Counted from the stretch's first letter, positions 46,625 to 55,074 are shown. The stretch: 64,000 nucleotides of DNA from Limnospira fusiformis SAG 85.79 (GCF_012516315.1 NZ_CP051185.1:641459-705458); one strand, 5' to 3'. Notes: generated from the letters alone by a model not told the origin. Numbers and translations: made by a program.

Positions 46625-48208
46625 ATGCCTAAGGTTCTTGTATCTGATCCGATTGATCAAGTTGGACTTGACATTATCTCTCAGGTGGCTCAGGTGGATG
46701 TCAAAACCGGACTACCTGCTGAGGAACTGGTAAAGATTATTCCCGAATATGATGCCCTGATGATCCGTTCTGGTACTCGTGTCACCAAAGAAATAATAGA
46801 AGCGGGTACTCAGCTGAAAATTATTGGTCGGGCTGGTGTGGGGGTGGACAACGTGGATGTTCCCGCCGCCACCCGCCAAGGAATTGTCGTAGTTAACTCC
46901 CCCCAAGGTAACACGATCGCCGCTGCCGAACACGCTATAGCCATGATGTTAGCCCTATCGCGCCATATTCCCGAAGCCAATGTATCCGTAAAAAGCGGCC
47001 AGTGGAATCGCAAACAGTTTATTGGGGTAGAAGTTTACAAAAAAACCCTGGGGATTGTGGGACTGGGTAAAATCGGTTCCCATGTAGCCTCCGCCGCCAA
47101 AGCTATGGGGATGAAATTACTAGCCTATGATCCATTTATTTCCCAAGATCGCGCCGAACAGTTAGGCTGTCGGTTAGTAGATTTAGATTTACTGATCCGC
47201 GAGTCAGACTATATCAGTCTACATATGCCGAAAACTGAGGAGACCTATCATTTAATTAATGCACAGGCTCTGGCTCAAATGAAACCCACAGCTCGTATCA
47301 TTAACTGCGCTCGTGGGGGTATTGTGGATGAAGTAGCTTTAGCAGAAGCTCTGAAAAATGATCAAATTGCTGGGGCGGCGGTAGATGTTTATGAAAACGA
47401 ACCCCTAGAGGAAAATTCCCCCCTGCGGGAGTTGGGTCAAAAGGTGATCCTCACTCCCCACTTAGGAGCATCCACAGAAGAAGCTCAAGTTAATGTAGCC
47501 ATTGATGTAGCTGAACAAATTAGAGATGTATTGTTGGGCTTACCAGCTCGTTCAGCGGTCAATATTCCTGGGTTGTATCCCGATGCTCTCGAACAACTCA
47601 AGCCCTATCTACAACTGGCGGAAACCTTGGGAAATTTGGTCAGCCAATTGGTAGGAGGTAGGGTCGATTTCTTGGATATCCGTTTACAAGGGGATTTAGC
47701 CAATCGCGATAGTAAACCGGTGGTGGTAGCGGCTCTGAAAGGTTTGTTATCTCAGGCTCTGCGGGAGCGGGTTAATTATGTTAATGCTACCATTGAAGCC
47801 AAAGAACGCGGTATTCGGGTCATTGAAACTAGGGATGCTTCGGTCTGTGACTATACCGGCTCTCTGCATTTGGAAGCTAAGGGATCTTTAGGTACTCATT
47901 CGGTGACGGGGGCTCTATTGGGCGATCGGGAAATTCGGGTGACAAATATTGATGATTTCCCCATTAACGTACCCCCGACTCGTTATATGTTATTTACTCT
48001 CCACCGAGATATGCCGGGAATTATCGGTAAAATCGGGTCGCTGCTGGGTAGCTTTAATGTCAATATTGCTAGTATGCAGGTCGGTCGTAAAATTGTACGG
48101 GGAGAGGCGGTGATGGTTTTAAGTTTAGATGACCCATTGCCGGACGGACTGTTGAGTGAGATCATGAAAGTAGCAGGTATCCGGGATGCCTATACGGTAA
48201 CTCTCTAA
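46625..48208 (+). CDS. serA: D-3-phosphoglycerate dehydrogenase
   Basis: SerA oxidises 3-phosphoglycerate with NAD+, the first step of the phosphorylated serine pathway. The ATG at 46625 gives 527 residues (MPKVLVSDPIDQVGLDIISQ). A further start at 46586 adds 13 unconserved residues. The domains are substrate/NAD-binding with GKIGSHVASAAKAMGM (Rossmann), CARGGIVDEVAL (catalytic Arg region), VDVYENEPLEE and LTPHLGASTEEA (catalytic His). An ASB intervening domain (about 320-450) and a C-terminal ACT domain (MPGIIGKIGSLLGSFNVNIA) follow. The long type-1 form is normal for cyanobacteria and usually serine-regulated through ACT. Confidence 0.97.
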   Translation: MPKVLVSDPIDQVGLDIISQVAQVDVKTGLPAEELVKIIPEYDALMIRSGTRVTKEIIEAGTQLKIIGRAGVGVDNVDVPAATRQGIVVVNSPQGNTIAAAEHAIAMMLALSRHIPEANVSVKSGQWNRKQFIGVEVYKKTLGIVGLGKIGSHVASAAKAMGMKLLAYDPFISQDRAEQLGCRLVDLDLLIRESDYISLHMPKTEETYHLINAQALAQMKPTARIINCARGGIVDEVALAEALKNDQIAGAAVDVYENEPLEENSPLRELGQKVILTPHLGASTEEAQVNVAIDVAEQIRDVLLGLPARSAVNIPGLYPDALEQLKPYLQLAETLGNLVSQLVGGRVDFLDIRLQGDLANRDSKPVVVAALKGLLSQALRERVNYVNATIEAKERGIRVIETRDASVCDYTGSLHLEAKGSLGTHSVTGALLGDREIRVTNIDDFPINVPPTRYMLFTLHRDMPGIIGKIGSLLGSFNVNIASMQVGRKIVRGEAVMVLSLDDPLPDGLLSEIMKVAGIRDAYTVTL

Positions 48209-48367
48209 ACTCAAGGAAATTAGGGTGCTGGACTTAATGGCTCCTGGCAGACTAGACTGGAGAAAGTGGAGAATCAGATGCTCACACTACCTCTAGTGGG
48301 ATAAATTATCCCCATACTTCTAGTGAGCTAAATGCTCGCATATTGTCTGGCCCCAAAAGTAACTGAT

Positions 48368-49261
48368 ATGGCACATAGCTGGTGGGAAATTCGAGTAGTC
48401 TGTGATTTGAACCTAGAAGAAACTGTCTTCTGGCGACTCGAAAATTTTGGCTTTCGGGGAACAGCCAGTCAAACTAAACATCAGTCTTGTTTGATTTGTG
48501 CCTATTTACCAGAAGAACAAGCTCATCTTTTGGACCTGGCGGCTTTATCTATTTTGCTGCGCCAGGATGCTTTGTGTATGGAAATGTCTATCCCTATTGT
48601 GCAATGGGATCTCATTGATGAGGAAGACTGGTCTAGTAGTTGGAAGCAGCATTGGGAACCAACGGAAATTGGCGATCGCTTTTGGATTTATCCGGCTTGG
48701 CTAACTCCCCCCGAAAATAGCGATCGCCTTATTTTACGTCTTGACCCTGGGGTGGCTTTTGGTACCGGAGCCCATGCTACTACTCAGCTTTGCTTGGAGT
48801 CCCTAGAAATGCGTTTGGGAATATTAGGGGAAAATCCGATCACTGTTGTTGATATCGGTTGTGGTTCGGGAATTTTGGGTATTGGTGCGATCCTATTGGG
48901 GGCGACTCAGGTTTATGGTGTCGATACTGACCCCTTAGCGGTGCGATCGGCTAATGAAAACCGCGACCTTAACCATATATCCCCAGAACAAATGATTAGT
49001 GAGGTGGGAAGTGTTGAGGAGTTGATTAAGCGTGCTAAAGGACCTGTTGATGGGATTTTATGCAATATTTTGGCTGAGGTGATTATGGATATAATTCCTC
49101 AGTTGGACTGTCTGACTAAACCTAATAGTTGGGGGGTTCTCAGTGGTATTTTGCTAGAACAGGCTAAACCGATCGCTGATTTGTTAGAACAACATGGCTG
49201 GATCGTCGCCACTCTCTGGAAGCGACAGAATTGGTGCTGTTTCAATATTAGACGTTCTTGA
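48368..49261 (+). CDS. prmA: Ribosomal protein L11 methyltransferase
   Basis: PrmA trimethylates several amino groups of ribosomal protein L11 with S-adenosylmethionine. The ATG at 48368 gives 297 residues ([20 protein letters not shown]). An earlier start at 48332 is poorly supported. The N-terminal L11-recognition domain is followed by the linker [11 protein letters not shown]. The Rossmann methyltransferase domain then carries [35 protein letters not shown] (SAM motif I) and the [14 protein letters not shown] active loop. Length is typical. It is followed 76 bp later by the YeeE/YedE pair. Confidence 0.95.
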   Translation: MAHSWWEIRVVCDLNLEETVFWRLENFGFRGTASQTKHQSCLICAYLPEEQAHLLDLAALSILLRQDALCMEMSIPIVQWDLIDEEDWSSSWKQHWEPTEIGDRFWIYPAWLTPPENSDRLILRLDPGVAFGTGAHATTQLCLESLEMRLGILGENPITVVDIGCGSGILGIGAILLGATQVYGVDTDPLAVRSANENRDLNHISPEQMISEVGSVEELIKRAKGPVDGILCNILAEVIMDIIPQLDCLTKPNSWGVLSGILLEQAKPIADLLEQHGWIVATLWKRQNWCCFNIRRS

Positions 49262-49337
49262 TAGTTGCACATCTGAAAAACTCTCACAATCATGATAATT
49301 GAGAGGGTGAAACAGTGTTAATCGTTCAGGAGGTAAT

Positions 49338-49760
49338 ATGGCTGATTTTAACTGGATAAGTGCATTAATGGGCGGGGTTTTAATTGGTATGAGTGCTACC
49401 ATATTATTGGCTTTTAATGGTCGGATTGCTGGCATTAGCGGCATGGTTAATGGGGCGATTACTTTTAAATCCCAGGAGGCTTGGCGATGGCTATTTATTC
49501 TGGGTTTAATAGCTGGTGCTGCTATTTATGAATATGGATTTCCATCGCCACCAACTCCCCCGTCAAATTCCGTACCTTTATTAATGATTATTGGTGGTTT
49601 TCTAGTGGGGTTTGGTACTCGTATGGGTAACGGTTGCACCAGTGGTCATGGGGTTTGTGGTTTGGGTCGCTTTTCTATGCGATCGCTGATAGCAGTTCTC
49701 TCATTTATGACCACTGCTTTTATTACTGTATTTATCATGCGTCATGTTTTAGGGGTGTAA
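49338..49760 (+). CDS. YeeE/YedE family thiosulfate-type transporter, first half
   Basis: This 140-residue membrane protein of the YeeE/YedE family has four membrane segments. It carries the signature GFGTRMGNGCTSGHGVCGLG, whose Cys residues in full-length YeeE pass thiosulfate through the membrane. The family occurs as one ~350-residue protein or as two half-size proteins. Here the second half starts 4 bp downstream. The AGGAGG ribosome binding site is just before the ATG at 49338. Sulfur-compound uptake is therefore likely. Confidence 0.87.
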   Translation: MADFNWISALMGGVLIGMSATILLAFNGRIAGISGMVNGAITFKSQEAWRWLFILGLIAGAAIYEYGFPSPPTPPSNSVPLLMIIGGFLVGFGTRMGNGCTSGHGVCGLGRFSMRSLIAVLSFMTTAFITVFIMRHVLGV

Positions 49761-49764
49761 TTTT

Positions 49765-50202
49765 ATGAACCTCAAAGAAAATATAATTGTCTTGGTTTCT
49801 GGGATTTTATTTGGTTTCGGGCTGGGTTTATCCCAAATGATGGATCGCGATCGCGTCTTGGGATTTTTGGATCTTGTGGGAGTTTGGGACCCTACTTTAA
49901 TCTTTGTCCTCGGCGGCGCTGTGGGGGTGACAGCGATCGCTTTTCGGTTTGTCCTCCGTCTTCCTCACCCCCTATTTTCCAACAAATTTTATCTACCTAC
50001 TCGCCAAGATATCGACCCCACTTTAATCATGGGAGCCGCTATTTTTGGCATTGGCTGGGGTATTGCTGGCTACTGTCCGGGTCCCGCCATTACCGCCCTA
50101 GTTTTAGGTATTCTTAACCCGGTATTGTTTATAATCGCGATGATTGCTGGGTCCTTGGCTTATACCCTCTCATCTAAGCTAACAGGTCCTGGGCCAAAGT
50201 AG
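49765..50202 (+). CDS. YeeE/YedE family transporter, second half (DUF6691)
   Basis: This is a 145-residue membrane protein with four hydrophobic segments. It carries the second Cys signature of the family, GIGWGIAGYCPGPAITAL. Together with the upstream gene (4-bp spacing) it should form a complete YeeE-like channel. Its last ~43 bp overlap the 3' end of the convergent NDH-2 gene, an unusually long tail-to-tail overlap that could produce antisense transcripts. Confidence 0.87.
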   Translation: MNLKENIIVLVSGILFGFGLGLSQMMDRDRVLGFLDLVGVWDPTLIFVLGGAVGVTAIAFRFVLRLPHPLFSNKFYLPTRQDIDPTLIMGAAIFGIGWGIAGYCPGPAITALVLGILNPVLFIIAMIAGSLAYTLSSKLTGPGPK

Positions 50203-51869
50203 GAAACCATCATTAAAGAACCAATTAGGGCTAAGTTCTTTAAAAATGCCGTTTTCTGAGCAGGATCATCTAGGAAATTGTGGAAAACTAGGGTGGTGGG
50301 GATTAAAAATAATATCAAAATAATCGCCCCCCAACGGGTTTTATAACCTAGAATTAAAGAAAAAGCCCCCACTAATTGAAACACAATATTTCCTAATAGC
50401 ATTAAATTGGGATGTGGCAATCCCCGCAATGCTATCATTTCCTCGGTAGCGGCGAAATCCAAGATTTTGCTAACGGATGAATTGATAAAAATGGTGGCTA
50501 AAAATGCTCGTCCAATTAGGGGAATATAATTCATAATCCAATTATCTTGAGACAACAAATGCGATCGCTTTCTTTGGGATTTATCCTTAAAAAACTCGAT
50601 AGCCGGATCAGGACTATTTAAAAAGGCAATTTCCCGGTAAGGGCGGATAATCGGTTTTAGCAGTCTCAGTCCTAAAACACAATCCCAGAACCAGTTATAG
50701 CCGACTGTTAAGCGATTGCGCCATCCCGGTAGATAACACATATGAATCACTAACCAAGTTAGCCAACCCAAAAATCCGGTGTTATTGAGGCGATCGCATG
50801 ACAAAATCCCAGCATAGCGACTAATAATAGCAGCCTTGCCTTTATCAATATAACGAAAAGGTTGCGGAGATGTTCCCCGTAACTGATGCAAAATATTGGT
50901 CGCCACCGCTTCCCCCTGTTGGATAGCTTCCGGGGCGATACCGCTAAGACCATGATCAGGCCTGAGAAAAGCCACATCTCCGATCGCATATACTTTAGGA
51001 TGATCGGGAACTCGTAAAATCGGTTCCACAATGATTTTACCCTTGGCGGCGGTAGAGATTTGGTCAAGCTGGCTGGGATGATCGACTTGTACCCCTGCTG
51101 TCCAGATAATAGTTGGGGCGGCGATCGCTTCTCCGGTGTCTAATTCTACCCCCTGGGAGTTGACCCGCAAAACCCGACGATTTAACCAGACAGATACCCC
51201 CAATTGGCGTAAATGACGTTCACAATAGGCGCTAAACCCCTGGGAAAAGTTGGGAAGTAGGCGATCGCCGGAATGTACTAAAATCACCTTCGCCAGGGGG
51301 AATAACCGCCGCCAACCTAACAAAGCGCGGAGTTGGTCGATTAAACCTCCGGCCAATTCTACCCCGGTCGGACCGCCACCAACAATCACAAATGTCAATA
51401 ACCGGGCGCGATCAATGGGTTCAGGTTCTAAAATAGCCCGGCGAATGCGATCGACGATATGATGGCGCACAACCGCCGCATCTTCTAGGGTATTTAAAGT
51501 TAAGCTATATTTAGCAGCCCCAGGGATGTGATCTAATTGGGGACGGCTTCCGGTAGCGATGACGAGAATATCATATCTGATTTGTCCGTGATCTGTATCT
51601 ACCCATTGATATTCATAATTAATCCGGTCAACGTTAGTCTGGATAAATTCGACATTGGGATATTTTTTGAATGCTGACTGGAGGGGATAAACGATTTGGT
51701 GGGGATATAGTAACCCGGTGGCTACTTGATACAGTAGGGGTATAAAAGTATGGTAGCAGTTGCGATCGATTAGCAACACATTCGCGCCCGCCTTAGCTAG
51801 GAGGCGGGTTGCTGTTAAACCACCAAATCCAGCGCCCACAATGACAATGCGATCGCTCTTTAACGCCAT
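50160..51869 (-). CDS. Type II NADH dehydrogenase with C-terminal DoxX-like membrane domain
   Basis: This is a 569-residue flavoprotein that oxidises NAD(P)H and reduces quinone without proton pumping. The ATG at 51869 is used, since a TTG at 51887 would add six residues. Residues 1-400 form the NDH-2 part: FAD-binding VIVGAGFGGLTATRLLAKAG, FVIVGGGPTGVELAGGL (NADH site) and VYAIGDVAFLRPD. LIVIATGSRP-like LVIATGSRPQ lies between. After an amphipathic stretch, residues ~455-570 hold four membrane segments of the DoxX type (IPLIGRAFLATIFINSSVSK). DoxX/DoxD are subunits of thiosulfate:quinone oxidoreductase in some microbes, which is suggestive next to a thiosulfate-type transporter. Confidence 0.87.
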   Translation of the reverse strand: MALKSDRIVIVGAGFGGLTATRLLAKAGANVLLIDRNCYHTFIPLLYQVATGLLYPHQIVYPLQSAFKKYPNVEFIQTNVDRINYEYQWVDTDHGQIRYDILVIATGSRPQLDHIPGAAKYSLTLNTLEDAAVVRHHIVDRIRRAILEPEPIDRARLLTFVIVGGGPTGVELAGGLIDQLRALLGWRRLFPLAKVILVHSGDRLLPNFSQGFSAYCERHLRQLGVSVWLNRRVLRVNSQGVELDTGEAIAAPTIIWTAGVQVDHPSQLDQISTAAKGKIIVEPILRVPDHPKVYAIGDVAFLRPDHGLSGIAPEAIQQGEAVATNILHQLRGTSPQPFRYIDKGKAAIISRYAGILSCDRLNNTGFLGWLTWLVIHMCYLPGWRNRLTVGYNWFWDCVLGLRLLKPIIRPYREIAFLNSPDPAIEFFKDKSQRKRSHLLSQDNWIMNYIPLIGRAFLATIFINSSVSKILDFAATEEMIALRGLPHPNLMLLGNIVFQLVGAFSLILGYKTRWGAIILILFLIPTTLVFHNFLDDPAQKTAFLKNLALIGSLMMVSYFGPGPVSLDERV

Positions 51870-52286
51870 GGGACTCGGGTTGCTCAACTAACATTTTTCT
51901 GATGTTAACAAATTCCCGCCATTTTTGCCTTCCAGTAGCTTACTTCAACCCCAGCCTCTCACGCCACCCAGGGACTCTGCTGTTAGGCGCAAGTGAACCA
52001 ACGGGGGTTGGTATAAGTTTATCTATTTCCTCACCCCTTCTCGGTTGAATAATTAGGGAGGCTTCCAGAAACCTTTTTACAGCCGATTCACCCTATCCCA
52101 AATATCCGAGGTAATTGATTGTGACTAATCCTAAATTAGCCAACATTTCTCAAAGAAAGCGGGTTTCTCGGTGGGGTGTCAAGAAACCGGGTTTCTCAAA
52201 GAAAGCGGGTTTCTGGTAGGATAGCGATCGCATCACCAAGATTTAAGAAATTAAACCGGTTTCGGGGGACAATAGGGGTGCTATCT
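51870..52286. other. Gene-free boundary of the toxin-antitoxin array
   Basis: This 417-bp stretch has no gene. Its right half (52150-52263) contains at least three near-palindromes of the AAAGCGGGTTTCT / AAGAAACCGGGTTTCT type, the last one being the first full array element. The left part shows nothing recognisable. Confidence 0.6.
52199..52263 (+). repeat. Array element 1
   Basis: Begins AAGAAAGCGGGTTTCTGGTA and ends TTAAACCGGTTTC, with the internal CATCACCAAGATTTAAGAAA typical of the family. Extra half-palindromes lie at 52152 and 52181. It marks the left end of the array and is followed by the truncated PIN gene's 3' end. Confidence 0.8.
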
Positions 52287-52496
52287 CTATTTGTGATAAA
52301 ATAGACTCATAAACTGTAACTGTTGTAATTTAGCCAAGTTTTGTTCTATTTTTTGTGAGCAATAAACCCCTTTGTAGAGTTCGGAAACCACAATAGAACT
52401 CAGACAAGACGATTGAAAATGCTGGGCGAATTTGGCTACAGCATTGGGATGATTTTTAAGTAAAGCGATACATACGTTAGTATCTAGCAAATACAT
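52287..52496 (-). pseudogene. VapC-type PIN toxin, C-terminally truncated
   Basis: Only 69 residues remain of a normally ~130-residue PIN ribonuclease. The N-terminus MYLLDTNVCIALLKNHP carries the first catalytic Asp, and SSIVVSELYKGVY carries the Glu. The later Asp residues are lost where the frame ends 23 bp from array element 1. The intact antitoxin gene lies just upstream with a 3-bp gap. PIN toxins cleave RNA, so the remnant should be inactive. Confidence 0.8.
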
Positions 52497-52499
52497 AAA

Positions 52500-52745
52500 T
52501 CAATCAAGATTAAATAATTCTCGACCGTGGTTTTGATGGCGTTGTTGAGCGATCGCTGTAAAGGTAGCATCTAAATCGGGTTGGTTTGACCAAGCACCAA
52601 ATAGTTGACATAATTGCTGCCAATGTTCTTCTGGTGTCGGGGGGATGGGTGGGCTAATTTCCAGGATAATTTCAGAGCCGTCAGGGACCGCAATATTTTC
52701 GGTTAGCTCGATAGTTTTACCGCGTTTAATGCCTCGGATTTGCAT
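52500..52745 (-). CDS. VapB/AbrB-like antitoxin
   Basis: This is an 81-residue protein from the ATG at 52745. Its beginning (MQIRGIKRGKTIELTENIAV, then PDGSEIILEI) fits a swapped-hairpin-like N-terminal fold common in cyanobacterial VapB-like antitoxins. The C-terminal part (HWQQLCQLFGAWSNQPDLDA) is the helical region expected to cover the toxin. It is paired with the truncated PIN gene. A second start at 52760 adds five residues. Confidence 0.72.
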   Translation of the reverse strand: MQIRGIKRGKTIELTENIAVPDGSEIILEISPPIPPTPEEHWQQLCQLFGAWSNQPDLDATFTAIAQQRHQNHGRELFNLD

Positions 52746-52806
52746 AAATATGGCTCTCATTTTTCTTCAGTGCTATTTCAGTTTAGCACATAGATTCTTG
52801 AAAGAC

Positions 52807-52875
52807 AAGAAACCCGGTTTCTGGTAGGATAGCGATCGCATCACCAAAATTTAAGAAATAAACCCCGTTTCTGAG
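52807..52875 (+). repeat. Array element 2
   Basis: AAGAAACCCGGTTTCTGGTA ... TAAGAAATAAACCCCGTTTC-TGAG. It is followed by GGGGTAAAATGGGAGTGCTA, a conserved tail with a TAAAAT box, and then by the start of the MDEQR gene. Same orientation as all other copies. Confidence 0.85.
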
Positions 52876-52926
52876 TCTCTGGAATGGGGTAAAATGGGAG
52901 TGCTATTCCCTACCCGGTGCGCGGCT

Positions 52927-53085
52927 ATGGATGAACAAAGAGTGCAGGCTTATCTCTCCCTGATTCAAGAACTCCTCAACTGTCCGGGGGAAGCACTGCA
53001 AATCCTCAACAGTCATCTGGAGTTGGTGGATGAGGGGTTTGTGCAGGTGTGCGAGTGGGTGGCGGCGCAGTTGCAGGGGGTGTGA
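52927..53085 (+). CDS. Short protein resembling the N-terminus of TPR-CHAT proteins, copy A
   Basis: This is a 52-residue peptide starting MDEQRVQAYLSLIQELLNCP and containing LELVDEGFVQVCEWVAAQL. This is the opening segment I associate with cyanobacterial TPR-CHAT proteins, here cut off at about residue 52. Its TGA overlaps the ATG of the downstream PIN remnant (TGATG). It could be a leader peptide that couples translation to the toxin gene, or a relic of a CHAT gene. Very similar copies are at 54396 and 59123. Confidence 0.5.
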   Translation: MDEQRVQAYLSLIQELLNCPGEALQILNSHLELVDEGFVQVCEWVAAQLQGV

Positions 53086-53218
53086 TGGTTGCGGTATATT
53101 TAGATGTGTGTTGTCTCAATCGCCCCTGCTCAAGACGGCTCGCAGACATGAACACCAATTAAAGGTAGCTATTCGTAATCCGGTGGTGTGGCTGATTGAG
53201 GTTTTACAGGAGCAGTAA
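53085..53218 (+). pseudogene. PIN toxin with large internal deletion, copy A
   Basis: The gene starts like the copy at 59284 (MVAVYLDVCCLNRP). It then jumps to the 3' end of the same family (LLKTARRHEHQLKVAIRNPV ... EVLQEQ), removing about 100 codons and shifting the frame. Catalytic residues after the first Asp are missing. The same junction is found in copy B at 54553, so the deletion predates the duplication. Confidence 0.8.
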
Positions 53219-53231
53219 ACAGGAATTTTTC

Positions 53232-53429
53232 ATGATGAACGCATTAGAGTTAAGAGAAAAGGGCTATCAGATTTTAGTCAGTCATTTGGGACAGTCTGAT
53301 GCGATTCGATTTTTGCAACAAATGGGTTGTGGACAGGGAGATTATACCCAGGAAAGGCGCGAGGTTTTAGAGTCTGTGACGCGGGAGGAGTTTTTGGATG
53401 AGTTACGCAAAATCAGAAATCTTGAGTAG
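53232..53429 (+). CDS. Small partner protein of the PIN toxin (putative antitoxin), copy A
   Basis: This is a 65-residue protein (MMNALELREKGYQILVSHLG, then QSDAIRFLQQMGCGQGDYTQ and EEFLDELRKIR). It is mostly helical and charged. Four homologues occur in this window, each directly behind a PIN toxin gene, a fixed toxin-first order. It is intact although its toxin is deleted. An antitoxin role is inferred from position. I know no characterised member. Confidence 0.7.
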   Translation: MMNALELREKGYQILVSHLGQSDAIRFLQQMGCGQGDYTQERREVLESVTREEFLDELRKIRNLE

Positions 53430-53453
53430 TCGGGTTTTTGGGGGGTTGGGCAA

Positions 53454-53523
53454 AAGAAACCCGGTTTCTAGCAGCATCTGGTGTTTATTCACAAAAAATC
53501 AAGAAGGAAACCCGGTTTCTGAG
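53454..53523 (+). repeat. Array element 3
   Basis: AAGAAACCCGGTTTCTAGCA ... CAAGAAGGAAACCCGGTTTC-TGAG. It lies between the partner gene of copy A and the 3' end of the minus-strand VapC gene, and it lacks the promoter-like tail. Confidence 0.85.
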
Positions 53524-53526
53524 AGT

Positions 53527-53928
53527 TTATGAACCCAGCCGGTAAACCTGGGATAATTGCCCTAGCTTGACATCAAACGATGCGGTTTCATCACAGCCAG
53601 CCTGTTGATTGATGCGAACAATCAAATAATCAGAAAAATCAGCATTTCCCGACTTCATTTGATTAATTGCCCAAGCGATATCATCGGAATTTTCAAATAC
53701 AAAAATATTGGTATTTAAGAGAGTTTCTAGGATAGTAATGAGTTGGTCTCGCTTAATTTTATACCGACTGCGTAATACCCAAGCAACTTCACAAAGGACA
53801 ATATTATTAATCAAGCAGGTTTGATGATTTTCTAGGGCTTGATTGATGTATCGATCCGCTTGCTGCCATTGTGATTCATCGTCTCGGACTAGAAAGCGGA
53901 CGATGACATTGGTATCCAAACCTTTCAC
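53527..53928 (-). CDS. vapC: VapC-type PIN ribonuclease toxin
   Basis: This is a 133-residue intact PIN domain. The first acidic residue is in MKGLDTNVIVRFLVRDD, the Glu is in NNIVLCEVAWVLRSRY, the third acidic residue is in NADFSDYLIVRINQQAG, and DETASFDVKLGQL closes the fold. VapC toxins cleave specific tRNAs or rRNA. The GTG start at 53928 overlaps the antitoxin stop by 4 bp, the usual coupling. Its stop is 4 bp from array element 3. Confidence 0.9.
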   Translation of the reverse strand: MKGLDTNVIVRFLVRDDESQWQQADRYINQALENHQTCLINNIVLCEVAWVLRSRYKIKRDQLITILETLLNTNIFVFENSDDIAWAINQMKSGNADFSDYLIVRINQQAGCDETASFDVKLGQLSQVYRLGS

Positions 53929-54182
53929 ATCGATTCTCCTGCCCCTTCAGCAATGGCTTGTTCCATTTCCGCTAGAGAAACGGGTTTTCTGTCTGGATCG
54001 TAGAGACAACCCGATAAGGTACGGACATCAATTTTAGCCGCTTTGGGGACGGGTTCTAAATAGACTTTGCCATCAGGAGAAATGGCGATATTAATCGGGT
54101 CTCCCGGTTTTAATTGCAGCCAGTCGAGAATTTCTGGGGGAATCGTTGCGGTTCCCTCTGGGGTAATTCGGGTCAGTGCCAT
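53925..54182 (-). CDS. vapB: AbrB/MazE-type antitoxin of the VapC toxin
   Basis: This is an 85-residue antitoxin from the ATG at 54182 (MALTRITPEGTATIPPEILD). The swapped-hairpin AbrB DNA-binding fold is visible in the segments TATIPPEILDWLQLKPGDPI and IAISPDGKVYLEPV. The C-terminal helix (VSLAEMEQAIAEGAGESM) should wrap the toxin. The pair binds its own promoter in this family. An alternative start at 54212 is possible. Confidence 0.88.
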   Translation of the reverse strand: MALTRITPEGTATIPPEILDWLQLKPGDPINIAISPDGKVYLEPVPKAAKIDVRTLSGCLYDPDRKPVSLAEMEQAIAEGAGESM

Positions 54183-54274
54183 AAGGGGGTAATTTAATGG
54201 GTTGGATGCCATCTATTTTAACGGGAATGTAGCCGAATTGTGCATCAAATCTCTAAAATAGCGGGTTTGGGCAA

Positions 54275-54344
54275 AAGAAATCGGGTTTCTGGCAGCATCT
54301 GGTGTTCCTTCACCAAGATTTAAGAAATAAACCCCGTTTCTGAG
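54275..54344 (+). repeat. Array element 4
   Basis: AAGAAATCGGGTTTCTGGCA ... TAAGAAATAAACCCCGTTTC-TGAG, followed by the GGGGTAAAATGGGAGTGCTA tail and the MDEER start. Confidence 0.85.
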
Positions 54345-54395
54345 TGTCTGGAATGGGGTAAAATGGGAGTGCTATACCCTACCCGGTGCGCGGCT

Positions 54396-54553
54396 ATGGA
54401 TGAAGAGCGATCGCAGGCTTATTTATCCCTGATTCAAGAACTCCTCAACTGTCCGGGGGAAGCACTGCAAATCCTCAACAGTCATCTGGAGTTGGTGGAT
54501 GAGGGGTTTGTGCAGGTGTGCGAGTTGGTAGCGGCAAATTGCAGGGGGTGTGA
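54396..54553 (+). pseudogene. CHAT-N-like leader peptide, copy B, frameshifted
   Basis: It starts MDEERSQAYLSLIQELLNCP, nearly identical to copy A. A small deletion near 54535 (GCGGCAAATTGCAGGGGG) changes the frame, so the original stop/start overlap with the PIN gene is lost and the frame reads on into it. Confidence 0.6.
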
Positions 54554-54686
54554 TGGTTGCGGTATATTTAGATGTGTGTTGTCTCAATCGCCCCTGCTCA
54601 AGACGGCTCGCAGACATGAACACCAATTAAAGGTAGCTATTCGTAATCCGGTGGTGTGGCTGATTGAGGTTTTACAGGAGCAGTAA
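54553..54686 (+). pseudogene. PIN toxin with large internal deletion, copy B
   Basis: The same deletion junction is seen as in copy A (MVAVYLDVCCLNRP joined to CTCAAGACGGCTCG). The remaining 134 bp are essentially identical to copy A. It ends in the frame of EVLQEQ. No functional PIN domain remains. Confidence 0.8.
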
Positions 54687-54699
54687 ACAGGAATTTTTC

Positions 54700-54894
54700 A
54701 TGATGAACGCATTAGAGTTAAGAGAAAAGGGCTATCAGATTTTAGTCAGTCATTTGGGACAGTCTGATGCGATTCGCTTTTTGCAACAAATGGGGTTGGA
54801 AGGAGATTATACCCAGGAAAGGCGCGAGGTTTTAGGGTCGGTGACGCGGGAGGAGTTTTTGGAGGAGTTACGCAAAATCAGAAATCTTGAGTAG
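54700..54894 (+). CDS. Small partner protein of the PIN toxin, copy B
   Basis: This is a 64-residue protein almost identical to copy A (MMNALELREKGYQILVSHLG), with the shorter MGLEGDYTQ in place of MGCGQGDYTQ. It is intact behind the deleted toxin. The same antitoxin inference applies. Confidence 0.7.
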   Translation: MMNALELREKGYQILVSHLGQSDAIRFLQQMGLEGDYTQERREVLGSVTREEFLEELRKIRNLE

Positions 54895-54918
54895 TCGGGT
54901 TTTTGGGGGGTTGGGCAA

Positions 54919-54987
54919 AAGAAACCCGGTTTCTAGCAGCATCTCTGTTCCTTAACAAAAATTTAAGAAATCAACCCGGTTTCTGAG
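54919..54987 (+). repeat. Array element 5
   Basis: AAGAAACCCGGTTTCTAGCA ... TTAAGAAATCAACCCGGTTT-CTGAG, followed by GGGTAAAATCGGGATGGTGT, a variant of the promoter-like tail. Confidence 0.85.
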
Positions 54988-55074
54988 TCGCGGGGATGGG
55001 TAAAATCGGGATGGTGTTCCCAAGCCATAAAACAGGGAGTGATGCAGGAATTTAACCGGGAGAACTCGCCTAAT

